A stretch of DNA of 9,347 bases. Source: an uncultured Bacilli bacterium. GTDB taxonomy: Bacteria > Bacillota_I > Bacilli_A > RF39 > UBA660. The notes beneath the pieces were generated by a model. The model was not told the origin of the DNA. It saw only the letters and a list, made by a program, of their open reading frames with translations, and did no database searches. Positions 5,811 through 9,347 of the stretch are shown one piece after another. The stretch's first letter is position 1. Each line of letters begins with the position of its first letter. Made by a program: the position numbers and the translations under genes. The DNA is taken from assembly GCA_947599755.1 (NCBI GenBank), contig CANQFO010000043.1:1-9347 (forward strand), read 5' to 3'.

Positions 5811-5816
5811 ATACCA

Positions 5817-5851
5817 AAATCCGTCATATATCAACTGTGTGATACGGATTT
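5817..5851. terminator. GC-containing stem-loop between the cutA relic and the glycosylase gene
   Basis: AAATCCGT (5817-5824) pairs perfectly with ACGGATTT (5844-5851). After a five-base bulge (CATAT) the stem continues as ATCA (5830-5833) / TGAT (5840-5843) with loop ACTGTG, giving 12 base pairs in all. It follows the last cutA stop by six bases and could be that operon's terminator, but no T-tract follows on either strand. It might also be a control element in the leader of the next gene. Confidence 0.45.
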
Positions 5852-5885
5852 ATGGAAAACTTTTAGTAGAACGAAGGTGAATGTT

Positions 5886-6554
5886 TTGAAAATAAAAGAT
5901 TTAGAAAAAGAATATGATAAAATGCAGGTCAAATATGGAGCTAAGGATCTAAATTCTATATATAATGGTGGATGCGAAGATAATCCTGATATTTGTTTTG
6001 TTTTCATGAATCCTACTGGTAAAAATATTGCAAGTGATAAATCATGGAAAGGTAGAAAATCTCCATGGCTTGGAACTAAAAATATATGGAAGTTGTTTTA
6101 TAAAGTTAATTTATTAGGTGATGATGTATTTAACAAAATTCAAGAAAAGAAATCAAAAGATTGGGATTATGAATTTTGTGATTATGTTTATAAAGAAATT
6201 GAAAATAATAAAATATTTATTACTAATCTAGGAAAATGCACTCAAATAGATGCAAGACCTTTATCAGATGCTGTATTAAAAAAATATCTTAATTTGTTAT
6301 TCAAGGAAATAGAAATAATTAAACCAAAAGTGATAATTACTTTTGGAAATCAAGTTAGTTCTATTATTTTAAATAAAAAAATTTCAGTATCTCAAAATAG
6401 AAAAATATGTCACAAAATAAAAATTAATGAAAATATATATAAAGTTTATTCTGTTTATTATCCAGTTGGTAATGGTATATTTAATATTGATAAGTCAATA
6501 GAAGATATAATTTGGATAATAGAAAATGAAATAAAAAATGAGGTGTTTATATGA
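5886..6554 (+). CDS. Uracil-DNA-glycosylase superfamily protein
   Basis: A 222-residue cytoplasmic protein with the layout of the UDG superfamily, whose members excise uracil or other damaged bases from DNA. The N-terminal strand and first motif read ICFVFMNPTG (36-45), where family members have GExPG-like residues. Then come a helical stretch with GRKSPWLGTKNIWKLF (56-71), the strand FITNLGKCTQID (111-122), and IIKPKVIITFGNQ (144-156), typical of the central strand. The usual H-[PS]-x second catalytic loop is replaced by YYPVGNG (191-197), and there is no clear cysteine set for the Fe-S cluster of family 4. Activity and substrate are therefore uncertain. TTG 5886 is preferred: GAAGGTG (5873-5879) sits six bases upstream, and the GTG at 5877 lies inside that site. 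The stop overlaps the next gene's start by four bases (ATGA), implying coupled translation. Confidence 0.75.
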   Translation: MKIKDLEKEYDKMQVKYGAKDLNSIYNGGCEDNPDICFVFMNPTGKNIASDKSWKGRKSPWLGTKNIWKLFYKVNLLGDDVFNKIQEKKSKDWDYEFCDYVYKEIENNKIFITNLGKCTQIDARPLSDAVLKKYLNLLFKEIEIIKPKVIITFGNQVSSIILNKKISVSQNRKICHKIKINENIYKVYSVYYPVGNGIFNIDKSIEDIIWIIENEIKNEVFI

Positions 6555-7192
6555 AAAAGATATTATTTGCTACTGAAAATGAAAGTAAAGTAAAAAGATT
6601 TAAAAGTAGGCTTTTAGAAAATAACATAGAAATAATTTCCATAAAAGATATAGATAAAAAAATAGATGTTGTCGAAGAGGGAAAGAATGCAATAGAAAAT
6701 GCTATGATAAAAGCAAGAGCATATGCAAATATTTATGATTTACCTGTTCTTGCTATGGATGATAATTTGTATATTGATAATATACCAGAAGATAAACAAC
6801 CAGGAATGTTTGTTAGAAGGGTGAATGGGAAAAGACTTTCAGACGAAGAGATGTTAGAGTACTATTCTAATTTGGCACATACCTATGGTGATGGTGGTAA
6901 ATTAACTTGTAGATGGGTTTATGGTATAGCAGTAATTGGTAATGGCGCAGAGAAAACTTATACTTGGAGTAAAGAAGATTTTTATATTGTAGATAAACCT
7001 TCAAATAAGATAGATCCTGGTTATCCACTAAATAGTATATCTATTAATAAAAATTTAAATAAATATTTTACAGATATTACTGAAGATGATAAAAAATATA
7101 TAAAAGAAGATGAGCATGATGTTATTGACTTTATCGTAAACAGTATAAAACAACAACTTAATGAAGAAACAGTTAATCATTCAAAAATTTAA
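6551..7192 (+). CDS. Divergent Ham1/RdgB-type (ITPase-like) nucleotide pyrophosphatase
   Basis: This 213-residue protein belongs to the Ham1/RdgB family, which hydrolyses dITP, ITP and XTP to monophosphates and so keeps deaminated purines out of nucleic acids. The substrate-loop signature FATENESKVKRF (6-17) matches (T/S)xNxxK. It is followed by VVEEGKNAIENAMIKARAYA (40-59), the family's E-xx-TxxeNAxxKA region, and LAMDDNLYID (67-76), equivalent to the AxDSGLxVD strand with the catalytic Asp. PG at 84-85 is also kept. The C-terminal part is unusual: the normal GYDPxF and SHRxxA motifs are replaced by IDPGYPLNSISI and DEHDVIDF. Specificity may therefore differ from classical RdgB. ATG 6551 overlaps the glycosylase stop and AGGTG lies just upstream. 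Neighbour context (a base-excision-type protein) supports a nucleotide-sanitation role. Confidence 0.82.
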   Translation: MKKILFATENESKVKRFKSRLLENNIEIISIKDIDKKIDVVEEGKNAIENAMIKARAYANIYDLPVLAMDDNLYIDNIPEDKQPGMFVRRVNGKRLSDEEMLEYYSNLAHTYGDGGKLTCRWVYGIAVIGNGAEKTYTWSKEDFYIVDKPSNKIDPGYPLNSISINKNLNKYFTDITEDDKKYIKEDEHDVIDFIVNSIKQQLNEETVNHSKI

Positions 7193-7275
7193 GTATAGTA
7201 ATATATTTCAAAAATGTTAAAATTATAGAAAAGATTTTTTATAAAGAACAAAAGCAATAAAAAAAATTCTTCTAT

Positions 7276-7291
7276 CAGTTGGAATCAACTG
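7276..7291. repeat. Small perfect hairpin in the gap after the ITPase-like gene
   Basis: CAGTTG (7276-7281) and CAACTG (7286-7291) form a perfect stem around GAAT, 83 bases past the preceding stop. Nearby, TTGCGAT occurs twice (7297-7303, 7345-7351), and GTTAATT (7292-7298) is inverted as AATTAAC (7352-7358). I see no gene in 7193-7377; this hairpin and these short repeats are all that stands out. No T-tract follows. Confidence 0.35.
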
Positions 7292-7377
7292 GTTAATTGC
7301 GATTGATTTTAAACCCTTTTAAGAAATCCTTTATTGATAAGACTTTGCGATAATTAACATTTTACATGTTTAAATAA

Positions 7378-7792
7378 AAAAATACAAAATGTAGTCAACT
7401 GAAATTAAAAGCAAAAGATGGAAAATTTTATAACACTGATGTATTAGATACTAAGAAAATTTTAGGATTAATGGAATCTGTCCCATCAAATAAAGCAGAA
7501 CCATTTAAACTATGGCTTGCAAATTTAGGAAGTGAAAGAATTGATGAAGTGTTTGATCCTAAAATTGTAGTGAATAGAGCAGTAGAATATTATTGTAAAA
7601 AAGGATATAATGATGAATGGATAAAGGTAAGGTTAAATGGTATTGTAAATTTACCGATATATGGAAAGAAGGGGAATTACTAAACTATTAGAATATGCTC
7701 TTTTAACTAACGAAATATATAAGGGCTGGTCTAATATGACTGACACTGAAGAAGATTGTTTGACTAATGTTTTAATGAATTTATATAGATAA
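7378..7792 (+). pseudogene. Decayed phage antirepressor (Bro-N / DinD-type) fragment
   Basis: The open frame from 7378 to about 7650 encodes LKLKAKDGKFYNTDVLDTKK, then LMESVPSNKAEPFKLWLA and ERIDEVFDP, and on to YYCKKGYNDEWIKVRLNGI. This is the characteristic middle part of Bro-N/DinD-like prophage antirepressors (cf. SIPSPKAEPFKLWLA, ERIDE, ALEYYxxKGYxxEWIxxRL). The reading then shifts to FTDIWKEG (about 7655-7678). It shifts again to ITKLLEYALLTNEIYKGWSNMT (from about 7679), which matches the next family segment (LTDEWKxRG, EYAxLTxEIxxxWSGMT). It ends at TAA 7790-7792, after 17 more residues. The first 80 or so residues of the Bro-N domain are missing, along with most of the tail. Two one-base frameshifts plus both truncations make it non-functional. 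The piece starting at ATG 7471 is only an internal part of this relic. It marks former prophage or mobile-element DNA. Confidence 0.85.
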
Positions 7793-7848
7793 TTGATTAA
7801 AAAAATAATATTGCGTTTTGATAAGAAGGATAATTACGGAGAGAAAAT

Positions 7849-8262
7849 ATGGATGAGAATAGATTAAAACATAGTTTAGCTGTTGCTAGAAAAATGGTTG
7901 AAATAGGCAAAAAATATAATTTAGCTGATAATGAACTAGAAGATTTATTTGTATTAGGCTTAAATCATGATATTGGTTATGAATACGGAAATAATTCTGA
8001 TCATGATCATATAGGTGGAGAAATATTAAAAAGAAATCAATATAAATATTGGAAAGAAGTTTATTATCATGGAAATATAAATGCAGAATATTCATCATTA
8101 TATTTAAAAATATTAAATAAAGCAGATATGCAAATTGATAAATATGGTAATGATGTTGGTTATATTAAAAGACTAGAAGATATTAAAGATAGATATGGGG
8201 AAAATTCAATAACTTATAAAAATGCAGAAATATTAGTATCAAAATTAAGGAGTGAAGATTAG
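7849..8262 (+). CDS. HD-domain metal-dependent phosphohydrolase
   Basis: A 137-residue protein consisting of a single HD domain, a fold used for hydrolysing phosphoester bonds in nucleotides and related compounds. The metal-binding pattern is complete: His8 in LKHSLAVARKM, the His40-Asp41 doublet in GLNHDIGYEYG, His74 in YYHGN, and Asp93 in LNKADMQ. A DHDHIGGEIL segment (51-60) adds further His/Asp residues near the site. This is the small single-domain YqeK/YedJ-like type; the substrate cannot be read from the sequence. ATG 7849 has GGAGAG (7838-7843) five bases upstream. The stop TAG overlaps a possible GTG start of the following IMPase gene, so both are surely cotranscribed and probably act on related substrates. 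I found no convincing promoter in the 56 bases after the antirepressor relic. Confidence 0.88.
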   Translation: MDENRLKHSLAVARKMVEIGKKYNLADNELEDLFVLGLNHDIGYEYGNNSDHDHIGGEILKRNQYKYWKEVYYHGNINAEYSSLYLKILNKADMQIDKYGNDVGYIKRLEDIKDRYGENSITYKNAEILVSKLRSED

Positions 8263-8264
8263 TG

Positions 8265-9047
8265 ATGGAAGAATATTTAGAATTTGCCAAAGATATTGCT
8301 CATCAGGCAGGTAAAATCATGATTAAATACTTTAATCAAAATAATGGTGCTAGCTATAAAGGAGATAAAACAATTGTAACTATTGCGGATACAGAAATTA
8401 ACTCATATTTAATTAAAAGAGTAAAAGAAAAATATCCTGAACATAGTGTAGATGGCGAAGAAGAGCAATTTGGTAAAAGCAATTTTGTATGGGTATGTGA
8501 TCCAGTTGATGGAACTGCTATGTATGCTAGGCATATACCAGTAGCAGTATTTTCCTTGGCATTGGTAATTGATGGTGTTCCAAATGTTGGAGTAGTTTAT
8601 GACCCATTTACAGATAGTTTATATACAGCAATTAAAGGAAAAGGTGCTTATAAAAATCATGAAAAAATATCTGTAAATGATTATAATTTAGATGATATGA
8701 AAGCTGTGTGTAACTATGATTTATGGCCTAATGCAGATTATAATATATCTGAAGTTGTACAAGAGTTAGAACATAAAGCTTATTTTATTGGCATAGGAAG
8801 TGTTATAAGAGCTTGTATGTGTGTTGCATCTGGCGATTTTACTCTTGCAATTTTTCCAGGTACTAAACACAAAAATTGTGATATTGCTACTGTTAAAGTA
8901 ATAGTTGAAGAAGCAGGCGGAAAAGTAACTAATTTATTTGGAAATGAACAAAGATATGATCAGAGTATCAAAGGTGCATTAATAAGCAATGGAAAAGTCC
9001 ATGATGAAGTTGTTAATGCAATTAAAAAATATATAATAGAAGAATAA
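8265..9047 (+). CDS. Inositol monophosphatase family protein
   Basis: A 260-residue Mg2+-dependent, Li+-sensitive-type phosphatase of the IMPase/FBPase superfamily, acting on a small phosphate ester (inositol phosphate, histidinol phosphate, sugar bisphosphate or PAP). All metal motifs are present: Glu residues in VDGEEEQ (62-68), DPVDGTAMY (79-87) with Asp79 and Asp82, and Asp206 in KNCDIATVKVIVEEAGG. Length is typical (about 250-275). Strong fold markers include VDGTAMYARHIPVAVFSLAL and GVVYDPFTDSLYTA. ATG 8265 is used here. AAGGAG (8247-8252) is 12 bases upstream; the GTG at 8262, only nine bases away and overlapping the HD gene's stop, is an alternative that adds one residue. It lies in an HD-IMPase-YgjV-like operon. 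A deleted paralog with about 85% DNA identity by eye lies at 4696-4872. Confidence 0.93.
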   Translation: MEEYLEFAKDIAHQAGKIMIKYFNQNNGASYKGDKTIVTIADTEINSYLIKRVKEKYPEHSVDGEEEQFGKSNFVWVCDPVDGTAMYARHIPVAVFSLALVIDGVPNVGVVYDPFTDSLYTAIKGKGAYKNHEKISVNDYNLDDMKAVCNYDLWPNADYNISEVVQELEHKAYFIGIGSVIRACMCVASGDFTLAIFPGTKHKNCDIATVKVIVEEAGGKVTNLFGNEQRYDQSIKGALISNGKVHDEVVNAIKKYIIEE

Positions 9048-9065
9048 ATATTAAGGTGGTAATAA

Positions 9066-9284
9066 ATGTTTTATATAGCACAATTATTTGGAATAATGGC
9101 ATTAGTAGTTCTTATAATGAGTTTTCAAAAAAATAAAAAAGATACTTTATTAAAATATCAAATATTTTCAAGTTTATTATTTGTTTTTCAGTATTTATTT
9201 TTAAATGCAATTTCTGGATGTTTAATGAATGTAATGACAATGATAAGAAATCTTATATATAAAAAATTTAATGATAAAATGTAA
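9066..9284 (+). CDS. Short YgjV-like membrane protein, probably truncated
   Basis: A 72-residue hydrophobic protein with two membrane segments (about 3-19 and 32-50) and a tail MTMIRNLIYKKFNDKM. The pattern IAQLFGIMALVVLIMSFQKNKK, then LLKYQIFSSLLFVFQYLFLNAISGCLMNVMTMIRN, matches the N-terminal part of the YgjV (Imp-YgjV) family. This is a poorly understood inner-membrane family whose members I recall as roughly 160-200 residues. It stops just where the family continues into further membrane helices, so it is either a truncated gene or a short variant. ATG 9066 has AAGGTGG (9053-9059) six bases upstream, and it starts 18 bases after the IMPase stop, in the same operon. A 17-bp stem-loop begins four bases after its stop. 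Function unknown. Confidence 0.7.
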   Translation: MFYIAQLFGIMALVVLIMSFQKNKKDTLLKYQIFSSLLFVFQYLFLNAISGCLMNVMTMIRNLIYKKFNDKM

Positions 9285-9287
9285 AGC

Positions 9288-9332
9288 ATTTTATGGCACA
9301 TCTTGAGCATGAAAAAAGATGTGCTATAAAAT
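9288..9332. terminator. Long stem-loop at the end of the HD-IMPase-YgjV operon
   Basis: The arm 9288-9304 (ATTTTATGGCACATCTT) pairs with 9316-9332 (AAGATGTGCTATAAAAT): 17 pairs, one of them G-T, around an 11-base loop. It starts four bases after the preceding stop codon. The position suggests a transcription terminator, but no T-tract follows on either strand within the window. It could instead protect the mRNA 3' end or be the edge of a small inverted-repeat element that cut the gene short. Confidence 0.55.
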
Positions 9333-9347
9333 TATTGTACCTAATTT

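Noticed and set aside
5633..5827. Minus-strand open frame of 64 codons
   Set aside because: It is the antisense of the cutA relic, with no similarity to anything I know and no ribosome-binding site.
6551..6600. TGA read as tryptophan (mycoplasma code)
   Set aside because: TGA occurs as the glycosylase stop in a clean ATGA overlap, Trp is written TGG throughout, and no gene needs TGA to stay open.
7471..7683. A separate 70-residue gene
   Set aside because: Homology to antirepressors begins upstream of this ATG in the same frame and continues downstream in two other frames, so it is an internal piece of a relic.
7886..8098. Minus-strand open frame inside the HD gene
   Set aside because: It is antisense to a complete HD domain with a clear ribosome-binding site, and is itself a His/Tyr-rich shadow.

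Overview
The window is strongly AT-rich bacterial DNA using the standard code (TAA, TAG and one TGA act as stops). Shine-Dalgarno sites have the AGGAGG type, and TTG/GTG starts are used beside ATG. The order trmD - unknown gene - rplS - lepB, a likely L19 leader RNA and a collagen-like, spore-surface-type protein point to a low-GC Gram-positive (Bacillota). It is probably a gut-type Bacilli/Erysipelotrichia or Clostridia relative. That placement is inference from gene content; no marker here fixes the genus.

Region 1 (1-1946) is conserved core. It holds the 3' part of trmD (tRNA m1G37 methyltransferase), a small basic protein of unknown function, rplS (ribosomal protein L19) behind its own promoter and probable autoregulatory leader, and lepB (type I signal peptidase). 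Weak intrinsic terminators follow rplS and lepB. Region 2 (1947-4531) is cell surface. A membrane-anchored protein with two Ig-like/DUF5011 domains and a PgaB/IcaB-like carbohydrate deacetylase domain lies convergent with a collagen-like (Gly-X-Y) BclA-type protein on the minus strand. A stem-loop separates them.

Region 3 (4532-9347) is an accessory block of small hydrolases mixed with gene relics. Intact genes are a HAD phosphatase, a uracil-DNA-glycosylase-superfamily protein overlapping by 4 nt with a Ham1/ITPase-like pyrophosphatase, an HD-domain hydrolase, an inositol-monophosphatase-family enzyme, and a short (probably truncated) YgjV-like membrane protein. Between them lie three decayed genes: an internally deleted copy of the same inositol-monophosphatase gene found 3.6 kb downstream, a cutA gene with a frameshift and three TAA codons, and a truncated, twice-frameshifted Bro-N/DinD-type phage antirepressor.

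The surviving hydrolases look like a house-cleaning set. The glycosylase/ITPase pair would deal with deaminated bases in DNA and in the nucleotide pool, and the HAD, HD and IMPase proteins are phosphohydrolases. The relics and the duplicated IMPase show that this locus has been turning over by duplication, deletion and point decay. I saw no complete new defence or mobile system, no tRNA or rRNA, and no CRISPR array. The most interesting signals are the glycosylase/ITPase pair, the deletion-scarred IMPase paralog, the cutA relic, and the possible sporulation promoter on the collagen-like gene.
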